NCBI RefSeq assembly: GCF_026016325.1
Contig: NZ_CP087203.1
Span: 3,472,001 to 3,536,000, forward strand
Reading direction: 5' to 3'
Origin: Pseudomonas sp. B21-056
Lineage (GTDB): Bacteria > Pseudomonadota > Gammaproteobacteria > Pseudomonadales > Pseudomonadaceae
Length of the DNA stretch: 64,000 nucleotides
The position numbers and the translations under genes are program-made. The notes under the pieces are model-generated. The model was given only the letters and a program-made list of their open reading frames with translations. It made no database searches and was not told the DNA's origin. Positions 54,025 through 63,595 of the stretch are shown piece after piece. Numbering within the stretch: position 1 is the stretch's first letter; every line of letters begins with the position of its first letter.

Positions 54025-54855
54025 TCAGCGCTTGTAGGCTTGCAGGCCCGGCTTGATGCTCTTGTCGTCGAGGAACTGCTTCATGCCCTGCTCGCGACCG
54101 CCTTCTTTGTCCAGCAGGCGCGACTGGTCGAGTTTGGCGTACAGGTAATCCTCGTTCTGCTCCCAGGTCAGTTCGCGGCAGCGCTTGAACCCATGCTTGG
54201 CGGCCCGCAGTACCACCGGGTTCTTCTCCAGCAGGTTACGCGCCAGCTCTACCGTGACGTCACGCAGTTGCGCCAGGGGCACGCTTTCGTTGACCAGGCC
54301 CATCTCGGCGGCTTTCTGCCCACCGAAGGTCTTGCCGGTCATGATGTAGTACAGCGACTGGCGATGCCCCACGGTATCGGCCATGGCCTTGCTGACGAGG
54401 TTGCCGGGCGGGATGCCCCAGTTGATTTCCGACAGGCCGAACGTGGCTTCGTCGGCGCAGATCGCCAGGTCGCACGCCACCAGCGGGCTGAAACCGCCAC
54501 CGAAGCACCAGCCGTTGACCATGGCGATGGTCGGCTTGGCGTACATGCGCAGCAGTTTCCACTGCCATTGCGAGGCTTCGCGACGGATTTTTTCCTGGAG
54601 GATTTCCGGCCCGGCATCCACTTCGCGGAAATATTCCTTGAGGTCCATGCCAGCGGTCCAGGCATCACCGGCGCCAGTCAGCACGAGTACGCCAGCGGCC
54701 GGGTCCTGCTCCAGGGTTTCCAGCACGTCGACCATCTCGCGGTTGAGGGTCGGGCTCATGGCATTGCGTTTTTCCGGGCGATTGAGGGTGACCCAGGCGA
54801 TACCTTCCTCGACGTCGACCTTGACCGTTTTCCAGCGACCTTCGTAATTGCTCAT
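54025..54855 (-). CDS. ech: Hydroxycinnamoyl-CoA hydratase-lyase (enoyl-CoA hydratase/aldolase)
   Basis: 276 residues from the ATG at 54855, the length of known HCHL enzymes. Crotonase fold with EKRNAMSPTLNREMVDVLE, the oxyanion region AGDAWTAGMDLKEYF and MVNGWCFGGGFSPLVACDLA, and the family residue Glu in FGLSEINWGIPPGN. It hydrates feruloyl-CoA and cleaves it to vanillin and acetyl-CoA. A candidate MarR operator is 55 bases upstream. A longer start at 54906 is rejected. Confidence 0.92.
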   Translation of the reverse strand: MSNYEGRWKTVKVDVEEGIAWVTLNRPEKRNAMSPTLNREMVDVLETLEQDPAAGVLVLTGAGDAWTAGMDLKEYFREVDAGPEILQEKIRREASQWQWKLLRMYAKPTIAMVNGWCFGGGFSPLVACDLAICADEATFGLSEINWGIPPGNLVSKAMADTVGHRQSLYYIMTGKTFGGQKAAEMGLVNESVPLAQLRDVTVELARNLLEKNPVVLRAAKHGFKRCRELTWEQNEDYLYAKLDQSRLLDKEGGREQGMKQFLDDKSIKPGLQAYKR

Positions 54856-54909
54856 GACACGTGCTCTCTTGTTCTTGGCTGAAGATGAACAGAAGCTAAA
54901 CCGCAAAAC

Positions 54910-54928
54910 TAGTTATGTCAATTAACTA
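54910..54928. promoter_or_regulatory. Candidate MarR-type operator upstream of ech
   Basis: TAGTTATGTCAATTAACTA is a perfect inverted repeat (TAGTTA, 7-base spacer, TAACTA). On the minus strand it covers TTGACA, a likely -35 for ech, so bound repressor would block transcription. The MarR-family gene that starts at 55070 is divergent and likely encodes the repressor. Confidence 0.65.
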
Positions 54929-55069
54929 TTAACCGTTTTATCTGAATTCCTCATTTGCAGAAAATAAAGCTTTCAATCAATGAATGTGTGAGCGACCGTA
55001 GCCATCGCGGCATAACCCCGGCAAACTGGATAGCCTTGTTAATAATTCACCTTGAGGATGCTTTTTTCG

Positions 55070-55552
55070 ATGGCCAAGTCTTCCAAGCTTGCCGAACCCG
55101 CCGGGATCGTGACTGACGGCGACGCACCGGCGCCGCTGGACTCTGCGCTGGATGACCTGATCGGTTACGCCCTGCGTCGCGCCCAACTGAAACTGTTCCA
55201 GAACCTCATCGGCCAACTGGCCGTTCATGATCTGCGGCCGGCCCAGTTCTCGGCGCTGGCAATCATCGACCAGAACCCCGGCTTGATGCAGGCCGACCTG
55301 GCCAAGGCCCTGGCGATCGAACCGCCGCAAGTGGTGCCGCTGCTGAACAAGCTGGAAAGCCGGGCGCTGGCCGTGCGGGTACGCTGCAAACCGGACAAGC
55401 GCTCCTATGGGATATTCCTGAGCAAGAGCGGCGAAACCCTGCTCAAGGAACTCAAGCAGATCGCCGTCCAGAGCGACCTCGACTCCACGGCGACCCTCTC
55501 GGGTGCGGAGCGGGAAGAATTGTTGCGGTTGTTGAAGAAGGTCTATCAGTAA
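55070..55552 (+). CDS. MarR-family regulator of ferulate catabolism
   Basis: 160 residues from the ATG at 55070; a TTG at 55052 would extend it. The winged HTH is LRPAQFSALAIIDQNPGLMQADLAKALAIEPPQVVPLLNKL, with KPDKRSYGIFLSKSG in the wing. It is divergent from ech, the arrangement of FerC/FerR and HcaR/CouR, which release the operator upon binding hydroxycinnamoyl-CoA. The exact effector here is inferred. Confidence 0.87.
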   Translation: MAKSSKLAEPAGIVTDGDAPAPLDSALDDLIGYALRRAQLKLFQNLIGQLAVHDLRPAQFSALAIIDQNPGLMQADLAKALAIEPPQVVPLLNKLESRALAVRVRCKPDKRSYGIFLSKSGETLLKELKQIAVQSDLDSTATLSGAEREELLRLLKKVYQ

Positions 55553-55563
55553 CAGAATGCTTT

Positions 55564-55593
55564 TGTGGCGAGGGGATTTATCCCCTCGCCACA
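55564..55593. repeat. Single perfect REP hairpin
   Basis: Arms TGTGGCGAGGGGA and its inverse TCCCCTCGCCACA flank the 4-base loop TTTA. It sits directly between the MarR gene and the convergent porin gene and could stop transcription from both sides. Confidence 0.9.
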
Positions 55594-55616
55594 AGAGCCT
55601 TGGTCACGCCCATCCT

Positions 55617-56921
55617 TCACCAAATGGGTACGCTGTACGTCACCAGAAACCGCGTCTGGTTCTCGTCGCGAAACGCCGCACTGCCCGGAAAGTCATTGCG
55701 GTAGATCGACTTGCGCGCCAGCAACCCGACGTCCTTGAGCGGACCGCTCTGGATCACATACCCCAGCTCCATCTGGAATTCACGCTCCTTGCGGTCATCG
55801 GCGCCGAGGGCGGCCAGGTCGATGTGGTCACCGCGCACATAGCGCAGGCGCGTTCTCAAACCGGGCACGCCGACCGCCGCGAAGTCGTAGTCATGGATCG
55901 CCTGCCAGGTGCGCTCCCGGGCATTGAGGAAATCCGAACTCATGGTCATCTCGCTCAAGCCCATCAACTCGGTGCCGGACACATAAGGCGTGGCGGTATC
56001 GCCGCTGGCGTGCATGTAGCCCAGGCTGACCCGATGGCCGCCCCAGCGATAGCCGACCAGCGCCGAGACATTGCGGTTGTCCACCTTGCCGGCCTTGGCG
56101 GCGCCGTCTTCACGACTGAAGAAGCTGCGCAGGTCGGTGGTCAGTACGCCGTCACCCAGGGACAGGTTATGCAGCAACGCCAGGGTGTCCTGTTGATACA
56201 GGTCCGCCACTTCGGCGTGATAGGCGCGCAGGCTGAGTTCCTTGTTGACCTGGTAATCGCCGCCGGCATACGCCATGTGCGATGAAGTGGCCGCGCCGTC
56301 GAAGCGGCGATTGGGTGAGGCGATGCTCATCGGCTGGTAGTCGGTGGAGTCGCGTCGGTTGATGCGATCGATGTAGCCAGCGTTCAGCGTCAACCCCTCG
56401 ATGTCCTTGGAACTGAGGGTCGTGCCGCGGAAGGTCTGCGGCAGCAACCGTGACGGGCTGGCGAACGCGAACGGCAAGAAGATCGATACATCGCCGGTCT
56501 TTATCAGGGTCTTGCCGAAGCGCAGCTTGCCGGTCAGGGCCAGGCGTGAATACTCGTCCGCCGCGCGCTTGTCGCTGCTGGACACCGGCAGCAGTTCGGT
56601 ACCGCTGCGATCGGGCGAAGAGTCGAGCTTGATTCCCAGCAGTCCCCGGGCGTCGACGCCGAAACCTAGGGCTCCAGGAGTGAAGCCTGATTCCACGTTC
56701 ATGATCGCCCCCTGGGCCCATTCCCTGGCTGCCGTCTTGGCGCCGTCGTCCTTGTAATCGCGGTCCATGTAGTAGTTGCGCAGGGTCAGGGTGCCGTGGC
56801 TGTCATCGATGAAGCCCGCGGCCAACGCCGTGGTCGAGGACAGGCTCAGCCCCAGGGCCAGCAGATGGGCGAGACGTGTAGCTGGGGCTGCTGCACAAGC
56901 CCCCCGGACAAGGTTCGGCAT
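55617..56921 (-). CDS. OprD-family outer-membrane porin
   Basis: 434 residues, signal peptide ending near STTALAAG. An 18-strand OprD-type barrel: N-terminal GFIDDSHGTLTLRNYYMDRDYKD, the family-type YSRLALTGKLRFGKTLIKTGD, GTELMGLSEMTMSSDFLN and C-terminal FLVTYSVPIW. OprD-like channels take up aromatic acids and small nutrients. It is divergent from an AAHS-type MFS transporter and lies beside ech-vdh-fcs, so ferulate or vanillate is the likely substrate (the VanP/OpdK role). Confidence 0.87.
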   Translation of the reverse strand: MPNLVRGACAAAPATRLAHLLALGLSLSSTTALAAGFIDDSHGTLTLRNYYMDRDYKDDGAKTAAREWAQGAIMNVESGFTPGALGFGVDARGLLGIKLDSSPDRSGTELLPVSSSDKRAADEYSRLALTGKLRFGKTLIKTGDVSIFLPFAFASPSRLLPQTFRGTTLSSKDIEGLTLNAGYIDRINRRDSTDYQPMSIASPNRRFDGAATSSHMAYAGGDYQVNKELSLRAYHAEVADLYQQDTLALLHNLSLGDGVLTTDLRSFFSREDGAAKAGKVDNRNVSALVGYRWGGHRVSLGYMHASGDTATPYVSGTELMGLSEMTMSSDFLNARERTWQAIHDYDFAAVGVPGLRTRLRYVRGDHIDLAALGADDRKEREFQMELGYVIQSGPLKDVGLLARKSIYRNDFPGSAAFRDENQTRFLVTYSVPIW

Positions 56922-57229
56922 GTTCGAAAGTCCTTTTTATTGTTGTTTTTTAGCGGTCCCCAACGGTTGGAGGAGGACACCGGGCAGGAGAATGGAAACC
57001 GAGCCCCTCCTCGTCAATCCGCAATGACCGATAATCGAACATTAATATCATTAACCGTTTTTTCGATTCTTTTGCGATTAACCCTCAACACACTGTTTTT
57101 ATTAGTGATATTCGCTAGAAACCGCCACCGCTCGACACCATTCATTTTTTAGTTATGTTTGTTAATCTGAGTGGCGCTTTCCGGCTGGCTGAAAGCCGGG
57201 CCCTGACAAAAACAATAAGAGGACTTGTC
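56922..57229. other. Shared regulatory region of the porin and MFS genes
   Basis: This 308-base divergent intergenic region holds both promoters. It contains ATTAACCGTTTT at 57050-57061, also found next to the ech operator, and TAGTTATGTTTGTTAATCT at 57150-57168, which shares the left half and spacing of that operator but is imperfect. The last 20 bases include AAGAGGACTTGTC, the ribosome site of the MFS gene. Confidence 0.55.
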
Positions 57230-58441
57230 ATGAATCATCCGGCGCGTCGTGCGACGCTGACCATTGCCTTGTGTTTCATCGTTGCGTTGATCGAGGGTTT
57301 CGACCTGCAATCGGCCGGTACCGCTGCTGCCGGCCTGCGGCAGACCTTTGTGCTGGACCCGAAAATGATGGGCTGGGTGTTCAGCGCGGGAATCATCGGG
57401 CTGCTGCCCGGGGCCTTCTTCGGCGGCTGGATCGCGGATCGCATCGGCCGCAAGAAGATCCTTGTCGGCGCCGTACTGCTGTTCGGTGTGTTTTCCCTCA
57501 GTACCGCTTATGTCGAGCAATACGCCAGCCTGCTGCTGGTGCGATTCATGACGGGCCTGGGTCTTGGCGCCGCCCTGCCCAACCTCATCGCCCTGTGCGC
57601 CGAGGCCGTGGGCGAACAGCGACGGGGCACGGCCATCAGCGTGATGTACGCGGGCGTGCCATTGGGAGGTGCGTTGGCGGCCGTGGTCGCGATGCTGTTT
57701 GGTGAACATTGGCAAATCACGTTCTTCATCGGCGGCCTGGCGCCATTGCTGGTGGTGCCGCTGATGCTGCTGTGGCTGCCGGAGTCCAGCGCCTTTCGCC
57801 AGGCCCGGGATGTCGGCGCAGAGGCGCGTGCCTCGACGGGCCAGGCACTGTTCGGTGACGGTCGAAGCCGCACGACCCTCGCGCTCTGGATGAGTTATTT
57901 CTTCACCCTGACGGTCATGTACATGCTGCTCAATTGGCTGCCGTCGTTGCTGCTGGAACAGGGCTTCAGCAAGCCCCAGGCCGGGCTGGTACAGATGCTG
58001 TTCAACATCGGCGGGACCCTCGGCTCGTTGCTCGGCGGCTTGTTGCTGGACCGCTGCAATGGCATCAAGGTGGTGCTGTTCGTCTATGCCGGGTTGTTGA
58101 GCGCCCTGGCCGGGGTCGGCTTGTCGGTCGGCATCGTACCAATGGCCATCGCCGGGTTCTGCGCCGGGCTGTTTGTCATGGCGGCCCAGCTGGTGCTCTA
58201 CGCCTTGGCGCCGCCCTCTTATCCAACGGCCGTGCGTGCCACCGGCGTCGGCGCGGCGGTTGCCATCGGCCGGCTGGGTTCGGTCGCAGGCCCCCTGGCT
58301 GCCGGACAGATCCTGGCTGCCGGGGCGGGAACCACGGGGGTATTGCTGGCGACGTCGCCGGGTTTGCTGATCGCGGCATTGGCGGCGATCAGCGTGATGG
58401 TTCGTTCGGTGCCGGTGGGTGGGGTGCACGCAGCGCGTTGA
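57230..58441 (+). CDS. MFS aromatic-acid transporter (AAHS family)
   Basis: 403 residues from the ATG at 57230. About 12 membrane segments. AAHS-type features: an acidic residue in TM1 (EGFDLQSAG), the loop 2-3 motif GWIADRIGRKKILV and ALPNLIALCAEAV. This branch (PcaK, MhpT, VanK-like) imports protonated aromatic acids. In this cluster ferulate or vanillate is likely. Divergent from the porin gene, so both permeability steps share one control region. Ends near a REPIN. Confidence 0.88.
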   Translation: MNHPARRATLTIALCFIVALIEGFDLQSAGTAAAGLRQTFVLDPKMMGWVFSAGIIGLLPGAFFGGWIADRIGRKKILVGAVLLFGVFSLSTAYVEQYASLLLVRFMTGLGLGAALPNLIALCAEAVGEQRRGTAISVMYAGVPLGGALAAVVAMLFGEHWQITFFIGGLAPLLVVPLMLLWLPESSAFRQARDVGAEARASTGQALFGDGRSRTTLALWMSYFFTLTVMYMLLNWLPSLLLEQGFSKPQAGLVQMLFNIGGTLGSLLGGLLLDRCNGIKVVLFVYAGLLSALAGVGLSVGIVPMAIAGFCAGLFVMAAQLVLYALAPPSYPTAVRATGVGAAVAIGRLGSVAGPLAAGQILAAGAGTTGVLLATSPGLLIAALAAISVMVRSVPVGGVHAAR

Positions 58442-58472
58442 TTGCCTCAATCTTTCGTGGCGCAGGTGTTTT

Positions 58473-58566
58473 TGTGGCGAGGCAGCTTGCTCCCGCAGGG
58501 GCGCGAAGCGGCCCTTCTTTTTTGGGTCTGCTTCGCAGCCCAACGGGAGCAAGCTCCCTCGCCACA
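58473..58566. repeat. Diverged REPIN, GTGGCGAGG family
   Basis: Arms TGTGGCGAGGCAGCTTGCTC at 58473 and its imperfect inverse ending at 58566. It replaces the GGGATTTATCC arm by a CAGCTTGCTCC type, with GGGTCTGCTTCGCAGCCC inside. Confidence 0.8.
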
Positions 58567-58593
58567 GGTTATTTCACACTCACATATCCCGTT

Positions 58594-58758
58594 CTACAGC
58601 TCCTCCAGGGCTCGCGACTGTTCAATCCGTGGTACTGGCCGCCAGCACGCTGAGTGTCCGGCGTCGGGGGCGAGGACGATGAATTCAAAGGCGCACCCGG
58701 CCTCCTCCATCCGCTGGCGCAGCGATGCGCTGCCTTGTCGCTCGATCACTTTCAACAT
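58594..58758 (-). CDS. Small hypothetical protein (54 residues)
   Basis: Reads from the ATG at 58758, with GGAG 8 bases ahead: MLKVIERQGSASLRQRMEEA then GCAFEFIVLAPDAGHSACWR. No membrane segment or recognised motif. It lies between the MFS gene and the CAP-domain gene. The coding look is modest but the ribosome site and composition support it. It could be a chance frame. Confidence 0.4.
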   Translation of the reverse strand: MLKVIERQGSASLRQRMEEAGCAFEFIVLAPDAGHSACWRPVPRIEQSRALEEL

Positions 58759-58993
58759 GACGGGCTCCGCAACCTTCGAGGCCCCCCCTGGCGCCGGGCG
58801 ATACTTCCGGATTTTATGGCTTTGAAACGACAATCGTGGACCTATTTGGCAGAAAACTGATCCCACTACATGAGGATTGTCCCAAACGGTACCAGACGGT
58901 ACTGTCCTGGGGCTTCAAAAGAGCGTGAATACCGTTGCCCCAGCGGGGCAAAAATTGCGCATCATAGGCGCCGTCCGCTCAAGGGAGATTTAC

Positions 58994-59845
58994 ATGCGTG
59001 CCATTTCATCCATCCTGCGCCTGGCCATGCTGTCGCTGGGGCTGGCGTTCACCGTCGGCGCCGTGGCTACCGAAGAGACGCAACTGGTCGAATCCATCAA
59101 CCTTTATCGCAGCCAGTCCCAAAGCTGCTCGGGCCAGGCCTCCCTGGAGCTGCCGCCGCTGGCGATGGACTCGCGGCTGATCCTGTCGGCCAACGGCATT
59201 GGCGATCTGCAGCAAGCGCTGGCACGCGCGGCTTATCCAATGGTCAACGTGCAGGCAATCAGTCTGTCCGGGCCGCGCGACGCGCAATCGGCGATGAAAG
59301 CCGTGCAGGAAAGCTTCTGCCAAGTGGTGCTGGACCCCCAATTCGTCGACATCGGCGTCAGCCGCCTGGACCGCGAATGGCGCATCGTGCTGGCGCGGCC
59401 CCTGTTGTCGGCTCGCCTGGCAGACTGGCAAGCCGAAGGCCAGAAGCTGCTGAAGCTGATCAATAGCGCCCGTGCCCAGCCCCGTCGGTGCGGGAGCGAG
59501 GCTTTCGCGGCGACCACGGCACTTTCCTGGAACGCCACCCTGGCCCTCGCCGCCGAGACGCACACCCGGGCCATGGCCAACAACAACTTCTTCGACCACA
59601 AGGACCGCGACGGCCGTATGCCGGGCGACCGCGCCGAGCTGGCCGGCTACCTTGGCCAGTTGATCGGCGAGAACATCGCCGCCGGGCAGGACACCGCCCT
59701 GAAGGTGGTGGACGGTTGGCTGGCGAGCCCTGGGCATTGCGCCAACCTGATGAACCCGCAGTTCCACGAACTGGGTGCCGGTTATGCCGTGGACCCGAAG
59801 AGCGATGCAGGAATCTATTGGACGGCGATGTTCGGTACGCAGTGA
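58994..59845 (+). CDS. Secreted CAP-domain (SCP/PR1-like) protein
   Basis: 283 residues from the ATG at 58994, with AAGGGAGA ahead. Signal peptide up to about residue 26 (LAFTVGAVATE). C-terminal CAP domain: LLKLINSARAQPRRCGSEAF, AETHTRAMANNNFFDHKDRD, GENIAAGQDTALKVVDGWLASPGHCANLMN and PQFHELGAGYAVD. The His and Glu of the CAP cleft are present. The N-terminal half is not a recognised domain. Function of bacterial CAP proteins is largely unknown. Confidence 0.88.
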   Translation: MRAISSILRLAMLSLGLAFTVGAVATEETQLVESINLYRSQSQSCSGQASLELPPLAMDSRLILSANGIGDLQQALARAAYPMVNVQAISLSGPRDAQSAMKAVQESFCQVVLDPQFVDIGVSRLDREWRIVLARPLLSARLADWQAEGQKLLKLINSARAQPRRCGSEAFAATTALSWNATLALAAETHTRAMANNNFFDHKDRDGRMPGDRAELAGYLGQLIGENIAAGQDTALKVVDGWLASPGHCANLMNPQFHELGAGYAVDPKSDAGIYWTAMFGTQ

Positions 59846-59918
59846 CCGTTGACTGAACCACCGGGGCATCCACAGGAGCCCCGGTTGCTTGCAAACTCCT
59901 GATCCACTGCAGGTCGAA

Positions 59919-60008
59919 TGTGGGAGTGAGCCTGCTCGCGATAGCGATGGTCCAGCCGACAGAGATGCTGAATGTGCCGCCGTCATCGCGAGCAGGCTCG
60001 CTCCCACA
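59919..60008. repeat. REPIN (GTGGGAGCGAG family)
   Basis: Left arm from 59919 (with GTGGGAGTGAG, one change), right arm to 60008. Between the convergent CAP gene and mqo. Confidence 0.9.
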
Positions 60009-60042
60009 GGGCTCCGGTTGGCCTCAGGTCTTTAGTGCAATC

Positions 60043-60070
60043 AAAAAAACGCCGCTCAATGAGCGGCGTT
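60043..60070 (-). terminator. Terminator of mqo
   Basis: Minus-strand hairpin AACGCCGCTC / GAGCGGCGTT with a 3-base loop, followed by a run of T. It lies 27 bases past the mqo stop. Confidence 0.88.
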
Positions 60071-60097
60071 CTTGTGCATCACCAGACAGGATCCGGT

Positions 60098-61741
60098 TTA
60101 CAGCGCCATGTCGGCCGCCGGGTTGCCGTCGCTTTTGGCTGCCGGCTTGGCCGGTGCCGCAGGGGTGCCTGGCTTGCCGATGACCGGCGGAGTGTCCAGT
60201 TGCAGGACTTCGCTGGTGTAAGCCCACTCCTGAGCCACGCGCTCAGGACTGTCGTTGAGCTTGGTGCCGTAGCTTGGCACGATCTGGTGCAGTTTTTCCT
60301 GCCAGGCCGGGCTCGCGACCTTGTCCTTGAAGACCTTCTCCAGCACGGTCAACATGATCGGCGCAGCGGTCGAGGCGCCTGGCGAGGCACCCAGCAGGCC
60401 GGCGATGCTGCCGTCCTGTGCGGCGACCACTTCGGTGCCGAGTTTCAGGACACCGCCCTTCTCTTCGTCACGCTTGATGATCTGCACGCGCTGGCCGGCC
60501 TGCCACAGGCGCCAGTCTTCCTGCTTGGCTTCCGGGAAGTATTCCTTCAGCGCGTTGAAACGATCTTCATCCGACAGCATCAACTGGCCGGCCAGGTACT
60601 CGACCAGTGGGTACTGTTCGATACCGACCTTGGTCATCGGCCAGACGTTGTGGGTCGTGGTGCTGGTCAGCAGGTCGAAGTACGAACCGTTCTTCAGGAA
60701 CTTGGTGGAGAAGGTTGCGAACGGGCCAAACAGGATCACGCGCTTGCCATCGAGCACGCGGGTGTCCAGGTGCGGAACCGACATCGGCGGTGCGCCAACC
60801 GAAGCCTTGCCGTAGGCCTTCGCCAGGTGCAGTTGGGCGACGGTCGGGTTTTCGGTCACCAGGAACGAACCTCCCACCGGGAAACCGGCGTATTCACGGG
60901 CTTCCGGGATGTCGGACTTCTGCAGCAGGTGCAAGGCACCGCCGCCGGCGCCAATGAACACGAACTTGGCGTCGGTCTCGGTTTCGGTACCGTCCTTCAG
61001 GTTCTTGTAGGAAACGCGCCAGGTGCCGTCTTCGTTGCGGGTGATGTCTTCCACTTCGCTGGACAGCTTCAGCGAGAAGTTCGGCTTGGTTTGCAGGTAA
61101 GCGGCGAATTGGCGAGTGATTTCGCCGAAGTTCACGTCAGTACCCAGCGGGCTCCAGGTGGCCGCGACTTTCTGGCTCGGATCACGCCCTTGCATCATCA
61201 GCGGAACCCATTTGCTGATCTGCGCGGGATCTTCGGAGTACTGCATGCCGGCGAACAACGGGCTGGCCTGAAGGGCTTCGTAGCGCTTCTTCAGGAAGGC
61301 AATGTTGTCGTCGCCCCACAGGAAGCTCATGTGCGGTGTGGAGTTGATGAACGAGCGCGGGTTCTTCAGTACGCCGTTCTTGACCTGCCAGGACCAGAAC
61401 TGACGGGAGATCTGGAAGGCTTCGTTGATCTCGATGGCCTTGGAGATGTCGACCTTGCCGTTCTTGTCTTCCGGCGTGTAGTTCAGTTCGGCCAGCGCGG
61501 AGTGGCCGGTACCGGCGTTGTTCCAGCCGTTGGAGCTCTCTTCGGCAACACCGTCCAGGCGCTCGACCATTTCCATGGTCCAGCCCGGCTCCAGCTCATT
61601 GAGCCAGACGCCGAGTGTCGAGCTCATGATGCCCCCACCAATGAGCAGGACGTCCACTTTTTTTGCCTCGGCGGCGTGCGTGGTCGCAAGACCCATCGCC
61701 ATCGCCAGGCCCAGCAGCGCCGTGTGTGTTTTCTTCAACAT
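60098..61741 (-). CDS. mqo: Malate:quinone oxidoreductase
   Basis: 547 residues. The FAD-binding motif [19 protein letters not shown] is near residue 30 after an Ala-rich start ([18 protein letters not shown]) that looks like a signal-type extension. [22 protein letters not shown] and [17 protein letters not shown] motifs are present. It oxidises malate to oxaloacetate and reduces quinone at the membrane, replacing NAD malate dehydrogenase in the TCA cycle. Single-gene unit with its own terminator. Confidence 0.95.
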   Translation of the reverse strand: MLKKTHTALLGLAMAMGLATTHAAEAKKVDVLLIGGGIMSSTLGVWLNELEPGWTMEMVERLDGVAEESSNGWNNAGTGHSALAELNYTPEDKNGKVDISKAIEINEAFQISRQFWSWQVKNGVLKNPRSFINSTPHMSFLWGDDNIAFLKKRYEALQASPLFAGMQYSEDPAQISKWVPLMMQGRDPSQKVAATWSPLGTDVNFGEITRQFAAYLQTKPNFSLKLSSEVEDITRNEDGTWRVSYKNLKDGTETETDAKFVFIGAGGGALHLLQKSDIPEAREYAGFPVGGSFLVTENPTVAQLHLAKAYGKASVGAPPMSVPHLDTRVLDGKRVILFGPFATFSTKFLKNGSYFDLLTSTTTHNVWPMTKVGIEQYPLVEYLAGQLMLSDEDRFNALKEYFPEAKQEDWRLWQAGQRVQIIKRDEEKGGVLKLGTEVVAAQDGSIAGLLGASPGASTAAPIMLTVLEKVFKDKVASPAWQEKLHQIVPSYGTKLNDSPERVAQEWAYTSEVLQLDTPPVIGKPGTPAAPAKPAAKSDGNPAADMAL

Positions 61742-62126
61742 GTGTGTATCCCTAGGATGAACGCCATTTCCGCCCTCCGGTCCTGTTCAAGGATAGACCA
61801 CGCCCATGGCCGGCAACGCCAGCGTGACTGGTTCGAATGGACTGGAGGATGGACCTACAGGGGCCGCGCAATACAGCGGCCTCGTTTATGTCTCTCCGGC
61901 ACTGACTTCTTGTAGGTCTTGGCTTCAGCTGGGTGAGGGACACTGCAAAACGGTCTTGATCGGGGCTGGCGTGGCCGTGCCCGATTGTCGCAGCGGGGGG
62001 AGTTTACATAATGAAATAACCAGACCGAAGCCTCTTTTTACATTCGGGGCGAAAACGCCGACCAAATGGCGGCGTTTTGATGGCGCAGAGCGCCACCCAG
62101 CAGGCGGTCTCGGCACCCTGCAGGCC
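61742..62126. other. 385-base gap upstream of mqo
   Basis: No gene, repeat or clear operator was recognised. It should hold the mqo promoter; the end near 62127 is the 3' side of the acyltransferase-like gene and may carry its terminator, but no strong hairpin with a T run is visible. Confidence 0.5.
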
Positions 62127-63332
62127 TCAGAAATATTTGAGGAGCGCGATGTCCCAGCGACGTTGTTTCAGATCGGCAAACCAGCGCGTCGGGAAGTACA
62201 GCGCCACGCCCAGCATCACGCTCCACAACCACACCATCGGCAGATGATCGAAGCCGAAATAGGTCCCCTGGTTGGTACCCCAGATGGCGACCGCGACGAG
62301 GTACATGATCTTCAGCACGTAAAGATGCAGCAGGTAGAAAAACATCGGGGCACCACCGTAGATCGCCAACTGCGCAATCGTCCAGCGCTGCTGGGCTTTC
62401 TCGAAGAGTGCCAGCAGGATCAGCCCTAACCCCAGGGTCGGCATCAGGAACATCAACGAGGGTGGGTACTTCTTCGCGCTCATGAAACTCATGAGCGTGC
62501 GCAGCCCGTCGCCGGTCTGTACCCAGGGTTTGTCACCGTACACATTCAGGTAGCGAATGAACACGAAGGCCACCAGCAAGCCTATGCCGACCTGGAGCAG
62601 TCGACGTAATCGCACAGTAGGCTCCATGTCCTTACCAAACCAGGGGCCGCTGGCCCAGCCCAGCAGAATCACGCCGATCCACGGCAGCACCGGATAAGTG
62701 GTGCGGGCCCGGGTGAACTCGGTAATGTCGATAAACGCCCTCTGATGAAGAATCGACCATGGCACAAAGAACGGGGACTCAGGCCCCAGCACTACACCGT
62801 CCAGCAGGTTATGACCGGCAACAATGGCAATCCCCAGGACGACCAGCCAACTGCGCTTGATGTGCAGCAGCGCGGCCAGCACGATCATGCAGATGCCGAT
62901 GCACCAGATCACCTGCAGCCACAGGGTCTTGGGCGGAAACTCGGCGTTCCAGGCAAAACAGACAAAGGTGATTTCCAGCAGGACCAGGAACAGGCCGCGC
63001 TTGAGCAGAAACAGCGAGGTTTCGCCGGCGCTGTGTTTCTGGCTGTAGAGCCAGGCCGATAAACCGGTGAGGAAGATGAATACAGGCGCGCAGAGGGTGC
63101 TGAGCAGACGGGTGAAATACAGGTCCGGCGTCACGCTCAGTGCATCGATGGGGTCACTGACCTGCCGATGCAGCAGGAACGTCTCGCGAACATGATCCAC
63201 CAGCATCAGCAACATGACGAAACCCCGCAAAGCATCGATGGCGAGCATTCGCATAGGGGTGGTTGTTGCATGGGTCGCAAGTGCAGGAGCGATGACGCCG
63301 GGCGGGCTCGTCACGCTTGGGGATGAGATCAT
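62127..63332 (-). CDS. DUF1624/heparan-alpha-glucosaminide N-acetyltransferase-like membrane protein
   Basis: 401 residues from the ATG at 63332, weakly preceded by GAG. About ten hydrophobic segments. MRMLAIDALRGFVMLLMLVDHVRE is the family start (RxxxIDxxRG and the His). LLSTLCAPVFIFLTGLSAW and SPFFVPWSILHQR are the other recognisable blocks. Homologues move acetyl groups across membranes, but most bacterial members have no known substrate. Isolated gene between mqo and a REPIN. Confidence 0.8.
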   Translation of the reverse strand: MISSPSVTSPPGVIAPALATHATTTPMRMLAIDALRGFVMLLMLVDHVRETFLLHRQVSDPIDALSVTPDLYFTRLLSTLCAPVFIFLTGLSAWLYSQKHSAGETSLFLLKRGLFLVLLEITFVCFAWNAEFPPKTLWLQVIWCIGICMIVLAALLHIKRSWLVVLGIAIVAGHNLLDGVVLGPESPFFVPWSILHQRAFIDITEFTRARTTYPVLPWIGVILLGWASGPWFGKDMEPTVRLRRLLQVGIGLLVAFVFIRYLNVYGDKPWVQTGDGLRTLMSFMSAKKYPPSLMFLMPTLGLGLILLALFEKAQQRWTIAQLAIYGGAPMFFYLLHLYVLKIMYLVAVAIWGTNQGTYFGFDHLPMVWLWSVMLGVALYFPTRWFADLKQRRWDIALLKYF

Positions 63333-63463
63333 GGCAATACTCGGGGTGAAAGTCGTCGGTCCGTGCAAGGCAAGGATGAGAATCCCTGCCAAACGAGATC
63401 GGATAACATAACACAAATCACCTTCGAGAGCAGGCCCATCACCCTGGAGTCAGCGCAAAACCT

Positions 63464-63553
63464 TGTGGGAGCGAGCCTGCTCGCGATAGCGGTATGTCAG
63501 CTTGCATCCCTGTCGAATGGGCCACCCTCATCGCGAGCTGGCTCGCTCCCACA
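63464..63553. repeat. REPIN (GTGGGAGCGAG family)
   Basis: Left arm from 63464, right arm (with GAGCTGGCTC) to 63553. Between the acyltransferase-like gene and the glucarate-dehydratase-type gene. Confidence 0.88.
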
Positions 63554-63595
63554 GGGTTTGCCGCTGGCCTGTGCAGCAGGCCCCTTCCCCTCCAC